Assembly (NCBI GenBank): GCA_964632995.1
Contig: CAZWDL010000012.1
Coordinates: 1-64,000 of the forward strand
Length of the DNA stretch: 64,000 bases
Direction: 5' to 3'
DNA from: CAZWDL01 sp964632995
GTDB taxonomy: Bacteria; Bacteroidota; Bacteroidia; Chitinophagales; Saprospiraceae
Under the pieces are notes generated by a model that did not search any database, had not been told where the DNA came from, and worked only from the letters and a program-made list of their open reading frames with translations. Made by a program: the position numbers and the translations under genes. Below, piece after piece: positions 51,634 through 60,137 of the stretch. Position 1 is the stretch's first letter. Each line of letters begins with the position of its first letter.

Positions 51634-52383
51634 TTAAATCTTTATTCGCTGAAAAAGCAAGCTGCCGATAAACAGAATGAGCGCGGCGAATCCCCCTAGT
51701 GCGGCAAGGCTCAACAAGGGGTTGATCTGTGCTTCCCCGGTCATGGCATGCCGAATGCCTTCCACCCCGTAGGTGAGCGGATCGCAGTAGATGAGGAAGC
51801 TCAGCCAGTCGGGAATCTGGCTCAGCGGAAACAAGGCGCCGGAGAGGAAAAAGAGTGGAAAGATGACAAAATTGATGATCAGAGAAAAACCTTGGGTATC
51901 CTCCATCCGGGTGGCAAAGGAAATGCCCAGCGCGGTGAAGGCCAGTCCGATCAGAAACATGAAACCCAGCACCTGGAAGAAGCCAAGTAGGGAAGGCATA
52001 GGCGCTCCGATGAACAAGGCGAGGACAAACACCAGAATGCCCTGAATGATTGCAGTGGAAGCCCCGCCAAGCGTCTGGCCGATCATGATTTTCAGCCGGG
52101 AGACGGGAGCGACAAAGGTCTCTTTCAGGAAGCCGAAGCGCTTGTCCAGTACTAGTTGTATACCCGAAAACATAGAGCCGAACAACACGCTCATCGCTAC
52201 GATGCCCGGTGCGATAAAGTCGATGTAATCCCCTTCCATGCCCGGCAACTGCACCGCCGTATTCAATCCGAAACCCACGATGACCAGAAAGAAAAAAGGC
52301 ATACCCAGACTGCCGATGAGGCGGCTGGGGGAGCGCAGGTATTTTAGGACGTTTCGGTACCAAAGGATGTAAATGGCGTTCAT
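51634..52383 (-). CDS. ABC-2 type permease (DrrB-like)
   Basis: A 249-residue integral membrane protein with six predicted helices: IGSLGMPFFFLVIVGFGL, FIAPGIVAMSVLFGSMF, IIQGILVFVLALFIGAPMPS, VLGFMFLIGLAFTALGISF, INFVIFPLFFLSGALFPLSQ and the last near LAALGGFAALILFIGSLL. The DrrB/ABC-2 signature is the FPLFFLSGALFPL segment. It forms a pair with the ATPase gene just upstream, overlapping it at ATGA (52383), so the two are translated together. It should export a lipid-like or drug-like compound or a cell-surface component; the substrate is not shown by the neighbours. Confidence 0.93.
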   Translation of the reverse strand: MNAIYILWYRNVLKYLRSPSRLIGSLGMPFFFLVIVGFGLNTAVQLPGMEGDYIDFIAPGIVAMSVLFGSMFSGIQLVLDKRFGFLKETFVAPVSRLKIMIGQTLGGASTAIIQGILVFVLALFIGAPMPSLLGFFQVLGFMFLIGLAFTALGISFATRMEDTQGFSLIINFVIFPLFFLSGALFPLSQIPDWLSFLIYCDPLTYGVEGIRHAMTGEAQINPLLSLAALGGFAALILFIGSLLFQRIKI

Positions 52384-53360
52384 CAGTTTCTTTTTCTTCT
52401 TCGCAAGCGGTCTTTAGCGCTGGCTTCTTCTTCTCTTAGCGTTTTGCCGGTAAAGTGTAAAAATACGTCTTCCAGGGTAGGGGTGAAAATGCCGGCCGAT
52501 TCAAAAGTGATATTTTTGTTGACGAGGATGTTGGTCGTCTCGGCCAGTTCCTTTTTTGCTTCCCTGACGGAAATGTCGGTATACTGGCCGTTCTGGTTGA
52601 TGTTCTCCACCCAATCGCGACCGGCCAGGCTCTCCCGGATGCTCTCCCCCTGTCCCGAGCGGATGCGTATCATATTGCCGCCGATATCTTCTTTCAGTTT
52701 TTCCGGCTCATCAAGTGCGATGATTTTGCCTTCGTCGATGATGGCGATGATATCGGAGAGCTTGTCGGCTTCGTCCATGTAGTGAGTAGTGAGAATAATG
52801 GTGACCCGCTGTTGCTGAGTCAGGTTTTCGATGTAATTCCAGAGGTGGTTTTTGGTCTGGGGATCAAGTCCCAGCGTCGGCTCGTCAAGAAAAAGGACGC
52901 GGGGACTGTGCATAATCCCCCGGGCGATTTCCAGACGCCGGCGCATACCACCGGAAAATTTCTCCACGCGCTGATTTTGCCGGTCGGCGAGTTCCACCAG
53001 TTCCAGTAATTCCTCAATTTTCCCTTCTCTTTCCTTTTTAGGCATGCCGTACATCCGCCCGTGGAAGTCCATGTTCTCATAGGCCGTCAGCTCGTCGTCG
53101 AGCGTGGGATCCTGGAAGACCATGCCGATGGACTTACGGACTTCCGGTCTTTGGTGTTGTACATCGTATCCATTGATCCGGGCATTGCCCGAAGTAATGG
53201 GCAGAAGAGTAGCAAGCATGTTCAGCGTGGTGGTCTTGCCAGCGCCGTTCGGCCCCAGAAAGCCAAAGATTGTGCCTTCTTTGATCTCAAAGCTCACCTC
53301 GTCGACCGCTTTAAAGTCGCCGAATTGTTTGGTTAGTTTTTCTACTTCGACTATCGACAT
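52383..53360 (-). CDS. ABC transporter ATP-binding protein (DrrA-like)
   Basis: A 325-residue ABC ATPase. Walker A is GFLGPNGAGKTTTLNML, the signature is FSGGMRRRLEIARG, and Walker B is VLFLDEPTLGLDPQ, followed by TTHYMDEADKLSD. The last 100 residues (IRIRSGQGESIRESL, FTPTLEDVFLHFTGKTLRE) match the daunorubicin-resistance DrrA type. It energises the permease gene that overlaps its stop. The upstream 447 bases carry no gene, and the promoter should lie there. Confidence 0.95.
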   Translation of the reverse strand: MSIVEVEKLTKQFGDFKAVDEVSFEIKEGTIFGFLGPNGAGKTTTLNMLATLLPITSGNARINGYDVQHQRPEVRKSIGMVFQDPTLDDELTAYENMDFHGRMYGMPKKEREGKIEELLELVELADRQNQRVEKFSGGMRRRLEIARGIMHSPRVLFLDEPTLGLDPQTKNHLWNYIENLTQQQRVTIILTTHYMDEADKLSDIIAIIDEGKIIALDEPEKLKEDIGGNMIRIRSGQGESIRESLAGRDWVENINQNGQYTDISVREAKKELAETTNILVNKNITFESAGIFTPTLEDVFLHFTGKTLREEEASAKDRLRRRKRN

Positions 53361-53596
53361 TCGTATTTGCGTAGGTTCATACTGTGAAAGGATGTGAGTT
53401 GGGTAATTGTTCTATGGTTTTTTGATCTCCCGCTGGCAGCCCGACGAAGCTTGAGCCGTAAAGGTACGAAAGGAACGTTAATGGAGGACATTGGGGGCTT
53501 GATGCCAGGTTTGCCGGTTGATACAGGAAAAGGGAGGTTCTCCTAAGATTTTGTGGTTCTTGGTGTTTTCTCTGTGTTCTGTGTGTCCTAAAGTAC

Positions 53597-53612
53597 ACTC
53601 GACGTCAGTATA
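53597..53612. repeat. Fused half-sites of repeat family B
   Basis: ACTCGACGTCAGTATA joins the left outer word (ACTCGACGT) and right outer word (ACGTCAGTATA) of the hairpin at 62522-62577 with no hairpin between them. It sits in the 447-base gap between 53361 and 53807, which holds no gene but also has a stretch like a dispersed repeat near 53540-53590 (GTGGTTCTTGGTGTTTTCTC). It may be the element-free or reduced form of family B. Confidence 0.55.
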
Positions 53613-53807
53613 TTTGAGCCTTCACCCGGGTTAAGGATACCAAGGTCTTATCCCCGCTTTACGGCTTCAAACTGACACAGCCTCTAATTAGTGTTTGATA
53701 TAAAAAGAGGAGGGGAACTCGAAGAAATGCTCGGTTTAGACATTTCCGGAGTCCCCCAATCCTCTTATCACCCGATATTTCCCTATTCAATCCTCCAATC
53801 CTTTCCT

Positions 53808-56234
53808 TTACCCCCCTACCCGCTGCAACTCCTCGAGCCGGTGCTGTCGCTTTTTATTTTCAAATCGTGCGCCTTTGCTGAAGTTATAGCGCAGGCCGAG
53901 CATCACGCTTTGGTCATTCATGTACTGGTCGATGCGGCCTACATTTTCCCCCAGCCCGATGGTGCCGTGTATACGGCGGGTGCGGAAGATATCCTGGAAG
54001 CGCAGGCTGATGCTGAGTTTGTCTCTCATCACTTTGCGCTGGAAGCCCGCGTCGGCGCCCCACTGTCCGCCGATTTTATAGACGCCGTGGGCGAGCGGGC
54101 CGCGGTAGTCGGCGCTCAGTTCCATAGTAAAGCCGGCAGGCAGTTTGATGCGGCTGGTGGAACGGGCCGAGAAGAAGAGGCGGGCGTTGTAGTAATCCAC
54201 CTCGTCTATAGTGGTTTCGAAGATTTGGTACGCTGCGGAAATCATATTATTCATTGTCCATTTTTTACCGATTTGCAGCGGCGCCACGATGCGGGCGCTT
54301 AGGTTGCGGAAGGTTTCGACGTTACCTTCTGTGAGTACCGTGATCCGGGTTTCGGAATCGATAGATGGCAGTTCCGTCACAAAGTCGGTAGAGTAATCGT
54401 AGCCCAGCATGATGTTGTACTGCCGATTGATGGTTTGGGTGATCTGCAGCGCGTGCGTATACTGGGGACGCAGCTGGGGATTGCCCTGAACGAAGGTATA
54501 GGGATCCAGGTAGAATACATAAGGGTTCAGTTTGCTGTAGCGGGGCCGGTTGATGCGGCGGCTGTAGCCGTAGCTGATCTGGTAATTATCGTTCACCTTC
54601 TGTTGTAGCGAAACGCTGGGGAAAAGATTGAAGAAGTTGCGCTGGTTGACTTCGTTGAGCGTGGCGGAGCGGCCCTCGCTGTTGGTGTATTCCGCGCGCA
54701 GGCCGGCCTGTAGGCTCCAGCTGTCGTTGATCCGGCTGCTCACACTTACGTAGGCGGCGTAAATATCTTCCAGGTAAGTGAAATTGTTAAAACGTTCCGT
54801 CATAGGCCGTTCGACGTCGTCGACCAGTTCGAAGAAGTCGAGGTTGTTGGTCGATATGACGTGGCTGAATTTGGCCCCTGTTTCCAGCTGCCCGTTCCAT
54901 CTGCTGATAGGCTGAACGTAATCTAGGCGCCCGGCCAGGATATCGTAGGAGGAGGGGTTGGCGGTCGTGAAGATCTCCCGTTCTACGGCATCGGTCGCCA
55001 GAAAAGTATAGCTGTTCCGGAACCGGCTGTTAGCCTGGTTCTGCAGGCGCACGTAGTCGAAGTTGGCGGACAGTTCGGCGCCGGCGGTATCCAGTTTCGC
55101 GGTGTAGTGCAGGTTGTAGGTTTGGTCCAGCGACTGGCCTTCGATGGTGTTTTTGGCATCGATGAGCACATCGGCGCCGGGATCGTCGTCGGTGAGGGTG
55201 CTGAGGGTTGGCCATTCCTGGAAAGTGTCATCGTAAGAGAGATTGGCGGTGAAACCCAGGCTGTGCTGCTTGCCCAGGTCGATATCGGAACCCAGCCGGA
55301 TAGAGGGGGTTTGCTTATTCCTGGCATCCGTCCCCTCCTGTGAAAAGTAGGCCACTTGCTTATCATCGTGGTACTCCCGGTACAGCGACATGCTGCGGAG
55401 CCGGCCGCTGCGGGAAAGATCGATGTTAGCGAAAGAGCTCCAGGCGCCTTTCTTATAGTTCAGGTTGGCGCCGGTACTGTATTGATGAAGGTTGTTATAC
55501 CTGTAGTCAGTATAAACACTGCCGTTAAAGCCGCTCTGTTCATTGCGCGTGAGCCGGATATTAATCACGCCTGCGGCGCCTTCGGCGTCGTACTTGGCGG
55601 AAGGGTTGCTGATGACTTCGATCGCATCGATATTCTTGGCCGGCATATTTTCCAGCATCGATTTCAGCTCGCCGCCGGTGACGTAGGTGTCGCGGCCGTC
55701 GATCATAATTTTGATGCCCGACTTGCCGTTGAGTTGCAGTTCGCCGTTCTGGTCGGCGTACACACCAGGGGCCTCTTTCAACACCTCATAGGCGCTGCTT
55801 TCGGTGGCCAGCATAGTATTGCCTACGTTCATGACGAGCTTATCGCCTTTGCTGACGACCTGTGATTGCATGGCTTCGACGACAACTTCGTCGAGCATTT
55901 CCACGTTTTCCTCCATAATAAAGATGTCAAAGGTCTTACTGAAGGAAGGTCCACTCACTTGGAAAGCAGCCGAGCGTAACGGCTGGTAGCCGACGGCGCT
56001 CAGTTGCAGGTAGTAGGCGCCCGTTTCGGGGGAAGGCAGGGTGAATACCCCGTCGAGATCTGCGGCAATGCCTGTAATTAGTGCAGAATCGGTGGTTTGG
56101 TGCAGGGCAACGGTGGCGAAAGCCACGGGTTCCCCTTTGGCGTCTTTAACCTGTCCGCTGATTTGCTGCGCGGACAGTTGCCGGGTGGTAAAAGTGATCA
56201 GGACTAGGAGCAGGAGCTGGAATAAAACTTTCAT
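53808..56234 (-). CDS. Outer-membrane beta-barrel receptor-like protein (TonB receptor-related)
   Basis: An 808-residue outer-membrane protein with signal peptide MKVLFQLLLLVLITFTTRQL, a carboxypeptidase-regulatory-like domain (about 25-110; KGEPVAFATVALHQTTDSAL), a plug-like region (GIKIMIDGRDTYVTGGELKS, NIDAIEVISNPSAKYDAEGA) and an OMP_b-brl_3-type barrel with the typical ISYGYSRRINRPRYSKLNPY segment. It shares the layout of the receptor at 46535-48958, but the two are not near duplicates. There is no SusD-type partner. The last residues EELQRVGG are not a strong barrel end, and the beta-signal lies just before them (LRYNFSKGARF). Confidence 0.9.
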   Translation of the reverse strand: MKVLFQLLLLVLITFTTRQLSAQQISGQVKDAKGEPVAFATVALHQTTDSALITGIAADLDGVFTLPSPETGAYYLQLSAVGYQPLRSAAFQVSGPSFSKTFDIFIMEENVEMLDEVVVEAMQSQVVSKGDKLVMNVGNTMLATESSAYEVLKEAPGVYADQNGELQLNGKSGIKIMIDGRDTYVTGGELKSMLENMPAKNIDAIEVISNPSAKYDAEGAAGVINIRLTRNEQSGFNGSVYTDYRYNNLHQYSTGANLNYKKGAWSSFANIDLSRSGRLRSMSLYREYHDDKQVAYFSQEGTDARNKQTPSIRLGSDIDLGKQHSLGFTANLSYDDTFQEWPTLSTLTDDDPGADVLIDAKNTIEGQSLDQTYNLHYTAKLDTAGAELSANFDYVRLQNQANSRFRNSYTFLATDAVEREIFTTANPSSYDILAGRLDYVQPISRWNGQLETGAKFSHVISTNNLDFFELVDDVERPMTERFNNFTYLEDIYAAYVSVSSRINDSWSLQAGLRAEYTNSEGRSATLNEVNQRNFFNLFPSVSLQQKVNDNYQISYGYSRRINRPRYSKLNPYVFYLDPYTFVQGNPQLRPQYTHALQITQTINRQYNIMLGYDYSTDFVTELPSIDSETRITVLTEGNVETFRNLSARIVAPLQIGKKWTMNNMISAAYQIFETTIDEVDYYNARLFFSARSTSRIKLPAGFTMELSADYRGPLAHGVYKIGGQWGADAGFQRKVMRDKLSISLRFQDIFRTRRIHGTIGLGENVGRIDQYMNDQSVMLGLRYNFSKGARFENKKRQHRLEELQRVGG

Positions 56235-56439
56235 GCTTATCGGGTTTTACAAACTATTTTGTTAATTGCTGATGTTGTAAAACTGAGCAAAATCAGAGGC
56301 TCCGGAAACCTTTTTCCCCTGAACCGGGATAATGATCGGGTGAATCCGGATATAGCGTTTCTGAAAAAACAGCTCGTTTTTTCAGGGCTGGCCTACAAGC
56401 AGGGAGGCGTACGGAACTGCCCCGGTCTTATCTTTCTAT

Positions 56440-56658
56440 CCAGGAAACCACTTCGGGTAGCCATTTACATTGAGTCGGGCAAGGTAATAGTTGAGAACAA
56501 TATTCAACCACGAGGGGGAAGCAGCGCCCTGCAACGGACACGGACTGCTGAATATCAAGAGTCGCTATCGGCTGCTTACAGAAAAGGAAATGACCATTGA
56601 GAAAACAGCAAGCATCTTCGTCGTCAAGTTACCACTACTCCCACCGGAACCGGTGTAA
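56440..56658 (+). pseudogene. Remnant of the C-terminus of a LytS-type histidine kinase
   Basis: One frame gives LRVAIYIESGKVIVENNIQP and the next, from about 56518, gives CNGHGLLNIKSRYRLLTEKE, then MTIEKTASIFVVKLPLL to a stop at 56656-56658. Together they match the end of a LytS-type HATPase (NNlqPr ... GtGL.NI..RY.LLt ... F.VKLPL). A frameshift joins them near 56510. The kinase domain and membrane part upstream are gone; the frame before it (56259-56436) has no clear match. It lies in the 528 bases between the receptor and DUF2202 genes. Confidence 0.72.
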
Positions 56659-56762
56659 GCATCTTTTGTAATTTTTTTACGACGAGTGAAAGAAAATCGA
56701 GCTCGTTGCGTAGCAATGGTTAGAAGATATCAGACAGTATTTGTTTACCAAAAGATATAACC

Positions 56763-57626
56763 ATGAAAAGCTACGGAATAAAATTGATCGGCTACTTTAC
56801 CCTTCTGTTGGGTTTTGTATTCCTATTTGCACAGTGTGAATCTGAAGTAAGTGGAATGGAACAGGAATCAGTCACAGAAACAGTGGTAAACATGCGTGGC
56901 GCGGGGCCGGGTATGGGAGACTGCCTTGCCTTAGGCGGCGCCGGACCTGTACTCACGAAAGCAGAACTATGCGAAAACCTGGCGCTGAACTTCTCAGAGC
57001 AGGATTTGTCGGAAGCCGAAAAAGAAGCGCTGCGCTTTATGCGCGAAGAAGAAAAAATGGCGCGGGATGTTTACCTGATGTTGTACGAAAAATGGGAATT
57101 GCCGATTTTCAATAACATCAGCCAGTCAGAACAACGTCACATGGATGTGATCGGTTGCCTGCTTGAAAAGTACGAAATGGCGGATCCCGCGAAGGATAAA
57201 GAAGTGGGAGCATTTACTAATACTGAGGTACAGGATTTGTATGATCAGTTGATCGCCAGCGGATATGAGAGCCTGGAAGACGCCTTGCTCGCCGGCGCGA
57301 CCATCGAAGACCGGGATATCTACGATCTGAACCAGGCACTGGCTGATGAGGAAGTAGACAACGAAGATATCCGCTTTGTGCTCGGCAACCTGAAGCAGGC
57401 CTCCGGTAACCACCTGCGGGCCTTTATGCGGCAAATAGAGCGGGTGGGAGCTACCTACGAACCGGTTTTCCTCAGCCCGGAAGCATTCAAAGCTGTCCTC
57501 GATGCGGAAAGCAATACCGGTGGCCGCTATTGGAAACAGAATCGGGGGAATAACCCGAATTGCCTGGGTACCGGACCGGGCGCCGGCCAAGGCCCCAAAG
57601 GTAAGAGGAACCGGTTTAACAACTGA
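56763..57626 (+). CDS. DUF2202 ferritin-like protein, exported
   Basis: A 287-residue protein with a signal peptide or lipoprotein signal (GYFTLLLGFVFLFAQC, Cys25). A Gly/Cys-rich linker follows (GAGPGMGDCLALGGAGP), then a helical DUF2202 domain (about 75-245): LRFMREEEKMARDVYLMLYE, FNNISQSEQRHMDVIGCLLE and LKQASGNHLRAFMRQI. The Glu, ExxH-like and His pattern resembles the di-iron site of ferritin-like proteins, so metal binding or redox is likely. The tail is Asn/Gly-rich and basic. It is followed by a large GC-rich hairpin, so it is probably a single-gene transcript. Confidence 0.85.
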   Translation: MKSYGIKLIGYFTLLLGFVFLFAQCESEVSGMEQESVTETVVNMRGAGPGMGDCLALGGAGPVLTKAELCENLALNFSEQDLSEAEKEALRFMREEEKMARDVYLMLYEKWELPIFNNISQSEQRHMDVIGCLLEKYEMADPAKDKEVGAFTNTEVQDLYDQLIASGYESLEDALLAGATIEDRDIYDLNQALADEEVDNEDIRFVLGNLKQASGNHLRAFMRQIERVGATYEPVFLSPEAFKAVLDAESNTGGRYWKQNRGNNPNCLGTGPGAGQGPKGKRNRFNN

Positions 57627-57660
57627 TGGACAAAAGAGGCAAGAAAAAATTTGATAACAG

Positions 57661-57699
57661 GCCGGAAGAAACGCCCTGCCGCAGGGCACTTCTTCCGGC
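57661..57699 (+). terminator. Large GC-rich hairpin after the DUF2202 gene
   Basis: GCCGGAAGAA (57661-57670) pairs with TTCTTCCGGC (57690-57699), and the inner arms GCCCTGC/GCAGGGC continue the stem with a small mismatch. It begins 34 bases after the DUF2202 stop. There is no T-tract, so it may stop transcription through its stem alone or protect the transcript end. Confidence 0.6.
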
Positions 57700-57905
57700 T
57701 CGTTCGTTATTGAGTAAAAGGCTAGTGCCTTCGGCACTAAATCTCTACTACCATATACTCGTTCTTTTCCGCCTGTCCTTCGTTAGAGAACCCCTTACGT
57801 AGCGGTGCTATGCGCGGGAACCTCCGCCTTGGCCAGACGAAAAACAACTTCGTCTATGATAGCATTTACTTAATGCCGAAGGCGCCAGGTGGAAAAATGT
57901 GAACA

Positions 57906-58499
57906 ATGATTGTTCCCAGGGAAATATGTGAGGAGTTGAGCGACCGGGAGATCATCCGGAAGTCGTTGGAACAGGTTGATTTCTTCTCCTGTCTGTACGA
58001 GCGATACGAAAAGAGGCTGCTGCGATATATCCGCCGTCTCACTGCGCTGCCGGAAGACGAAGTGGAAGATCTGCTCCAGGAGTCATTCATCAAAGTTTGG
58101 GAAAATCTCAATGCTTATGACCCGCATCTGAAATTTTCCAGCTGGCTGTACCGCATCGTTCACAATCACGTCATTTCCTACGTGCGGAAGAAAAAATCTT
58201 ATGGTAAAGACAGGAAGGTGGAATGGACGGAATCCCGTCTGTTGAATTTGCCGGACGAGGACTCCGGAGCGTGGGAAGGAGAGGAGCCCGAACCGGAAGA
58301 ATTGGTGCACGAGCTCCTGGATCATTTGCCACTTAAATACCGGCAGGTACTGGTGCTGAAGTTTCTCGAAAACATGAGTTACTCGGAGATCTCCGATATC
58401 CTTCAGTTGCCGGAAGGTACCGTCGCTACCCGCATCAACCGCGCCAAAAAGGCTTTCGCAAAATCATCCGCCGGCCGGCATATACATTTTGACCAGTAA
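57906..58499 (+). CDS. ECF-type RNA polymerase sigma factor
   Basis: A 197-residue sigma-70 family protein. Region 2 (about 30-100) has LYERYEKRLLRYIRRLTALP, VEDLLQESFIKVWENLNAYD and FSSWLYRIVHNHVISYVRKK. Region 4 (about 140-190) is HLPLKYRQVLVLKFLENMSY then SEISDILQLPEGTVATRINR, a standard helix-turn-helix. It lacks regions 1 and 3, which is typical of extracytoplasmic-function sigma factors. The membrane protein gene 10 bases downstream is the natural candidate for its regulator. Autoregulation is usual but no target promoter is evident. Confidence 0.93.
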   Translation: MIVPREICEELSDREIIRKSLEQVDFFSCLYERYEKRLLRYIRRLTALPEDEVEDLLQESFIKVWENLNAYDPHLKFSSWLYRIVHNHVISYVRKKKSYGKDRKVEWTESRLLNLPDEDSGAWEGEEPEPEELVHELLDHLPLKYRQVLVLKFLENMSYSEISDILQLPEGTVATRINRAKKAFAKSSAGRHIHFDQ

Positions 58500-58509
58500 A
58501 TCCGGAATT

Positions 58510-59247
58510 ATGGATCGTTCGAAAAAGTTAATCGAGAAAATAAAGAAAGAAGATATCAAACCGCTGCCCCGTTGGCGCTTTACGCTTCGGAACACCCTTA
58601 TGATCACTGGCTTTATAATTGCTGTTCTACTGGGAGGGCTGGCCTTTTCCATCGTCCTCTTTGCTATTCAGCAGACGGATTTCAATCTGGTCAGCCACCT
58701 CTCTCACTCTGCACTGGAGCTATTTCTCGGAATTTTGCCCATCGTCTGGATCGTGCTGCTTATTGTTGCGTTGTTACTCGCCATGTACGGCATTCGTCAC
58801 TCCAGACGCGGGTATAAATTTACCCTGGCCCGCCAACTGGGATTCAGTGTAGCGCTGAGCATTCTGCTGGGTACGCTGTTTTTTATCATTGGCGGGGCTC
58901 AGCGGCTCGAGCGGGCTTTTGATGTCCATCTCAGCATTTACGAAAGTATAAATGAAAAGAAAATCAACCTCTGGATGCATCCGGAAGAAGGACGACTGGC
59001 CGGCCGGATCGAACTGGTGCGTAACGGAATGCTTCAGTTGACGGATTTCAATGGAAAAAGCTGGCGCGTCGAATACGATGAAAGTACTTTTATCCCCCCT
59101 GTCGTTCTCATGGAAAGCGGAGAGCAGGTTAAACTGCTGGGCGAAAAACTGGATGGAAACCGCTTCGACGCCAAAGAAATTCGGCCCTGGGAAGGACCGG
59201 GCCGAAGAGGACAAGGACCCGGCGGCCCCGGCAGGGATTTCCGTTAG
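58510..59247 (+). CDS. Membrane protein downstream of ECF sigma factor
   Basis: A 245-residue protein from the ATG at 58510 (a TTG frame start seven codons earlier overlaps the sigma gene). A basic cytoplasmic start (SKKLIEKIKKEDIKPLPRW) precedes three helices, LMITGFIIAVLLGGLAFSIV, ILPIVWIVLLIVALLLAMYG and SVALSILLGTLFFIIGGAQR. A beta-rich part of about 90 residues then faces the outside (KINLWMHPEEGRLAGRIELV). The end is Gly/Pro/Arg-rich. It is not a classic zinc-binding or FecR-type anti-sigma factor, but the gene order (10-base gap) and the short basic N-terminus fit a sigma-binding membrane partner. Confidence 0.72.
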   Translation: MDRSKKLIEKIKKEDIKPLPRWRFTLRNTLMITGFIIAVLLGGLAFSIVLFAIQQTDFNLVSHLSHSALELFLGILPIVWIVLLIVALLLAMYGIRHSRRGYKFTLARQLGFSVALSILLGTLFFIIGGAQRLERAFDVHLSIYESINEKKINLWMHPEEGRLAGRIELVRNGMLQLTDFNGKSWRVEYDESTFIPPVVLMESGEQVKLLGEKLDGNRFDAKEIRPWEGPGRRGQGPGGPGRDFR

Positions 59248-59483
59248 TCGTACTTCATGATTTCCTCGAGGGCCTCATCGACGTTCTCATCAAAGGAGAA
59301 ATTGAGAATCCTCCAGTCATTTTGCGGCTTGTAATACTTAAAGATGAAACGCAGCGGCTGCCGCTCGTACTTGACCAGACAGATGACGATTTCCGATAGT
59401 ATTCCTCTACTTTCCGGAAGTGAAAATAGTGGGAGGTCACTGGCCGACAGCCTTACCATTCCCGGAACAGTAATAGTTATCAT
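59244..59483 (-). CDS. Short unknown protein, possibly a gene fragment
   Basis: A 79-residue frame whose end overlaps the stop of the membrane protein on the other strand by four bases. The C-terminal half (LRFIFKYYKPQNDWRILNFS, FDENVDEALEEIMKYD) looks like a real folded beta-alpha unit seen at the end of small periplasmic proteins of Bacteroidota. The first half (MITITVPGMVRLSASDLPLF) does not look like a signal peptide, so the true 5' end may have been lost. No family can be named. Confidence 0.4.
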   Translation of the reverse strand: MITITVPGMVRLSASDLPLFSLPESRGILSEIVICLVKYERQPLRFIFKYYKPQNDWRILNFSFDENVDEALEEIMKYD

Positions 59484-59591
59484 CTTGGCGATATGTGATT
59501 TTTTACAAAATTTGGGTATCTTTCTATTCTGAAACGCAAATACATCGAAACCTGATTGTTAAACACATCTTCATCTCAACCAAATCTTGTT

Positions 59592-60053
59592 ATGGCTGTA
59601 TTCAATCTCAAAATCAATGGGAAGACGCAGGAATTTGACGTCGATCCTGATACCCCTCTCTTATGGGTTCTACGTGACCACGCCAAACTGGTAGGCACTA
59701 AATACGGCTGCGGCATCGCGCAGTGCGGCGCCTGTACCGTTCACGTCAACGGCGTCGCCATGCGTTCTTGCACGACACCTGTTTCCAGCGTAGGCAATCA
59801 ATCTATCACCACCATCGAAGGCTTATCGGAAAACGGCGACCATCCCTTGCAGGAAGCCTGGCTGGAGCACGACGTACCGCAGTGCGGCTACTGCCAGGCG
59901 GGTCAGATCATGACTGCCGCTGCTCTGCTGAATAACAACTCCAGTCCCAGCGACGAAGAAATCGAGGCCACCATGTCCGGCAATATCTGCCGCTGCGGTA
60001 CTTATCTGCGCATTAAAGACGCCATTAAAACGGCCTCCGGCAAGATGAGCTAG
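59592..60053 (+). CDS. iorA: (2Fe-2S) subunit of a molybdenum hydroxylase (IorA-like)
   Basis: A 153-residue iron-sulfur protein. The plant-ferredoxin-type cluster is bound by CGIAQCGAC plus a further Cys in AMRSCTTP, and the second cluster by CGYCQAGQI and CRCGTYLRI. This is the small subunit of xanthine dehydrogenase-family enzymes in the isoquinoline 1-oxidoreductase/aldehyde oxidase branch. It passes electrons from the molybdenum subunit to an acceptor. The ATG at 59592 (VFNLKINGKTQEFDVDPDTP) is the correct start; frames upstream add only noise. The large subunit starts 84 bases downstream; no FAD subunit is present, as expected for IorAB. Confidence 0.92.
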   Translation: MAVFNLKINGKTQEFDVDPDTPLLWVLRDHAKLVGTKYGCGIAQCGACTVHVNGVAMRSCTTPVSSVGNQSITTIEGLSENGDHPLQEAWLEHDVPQCGYCQAGQIMTAAALLNNNSSPSDEEIEATMSGNICRCGTYLRIKDAIKTASGKMS

Positions 60054-60137
60054 CAGTTCCTTTTTGCTGCCGAAGGAAAATAAGGTAAGACGATTTCTTT
60101 ATAGGGATTTTATCCTCAATCCATTAAAAATATCATC

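Noticed and set aside
56259..56600. Possible IS66 transposase fragment (VIVENNIQP resembles a transposase DNNxxENxIRP motif)
   Set aside because: The following sequence in the next frame matches the end of a LytS-type kinase much better, and no IS ends are seen.
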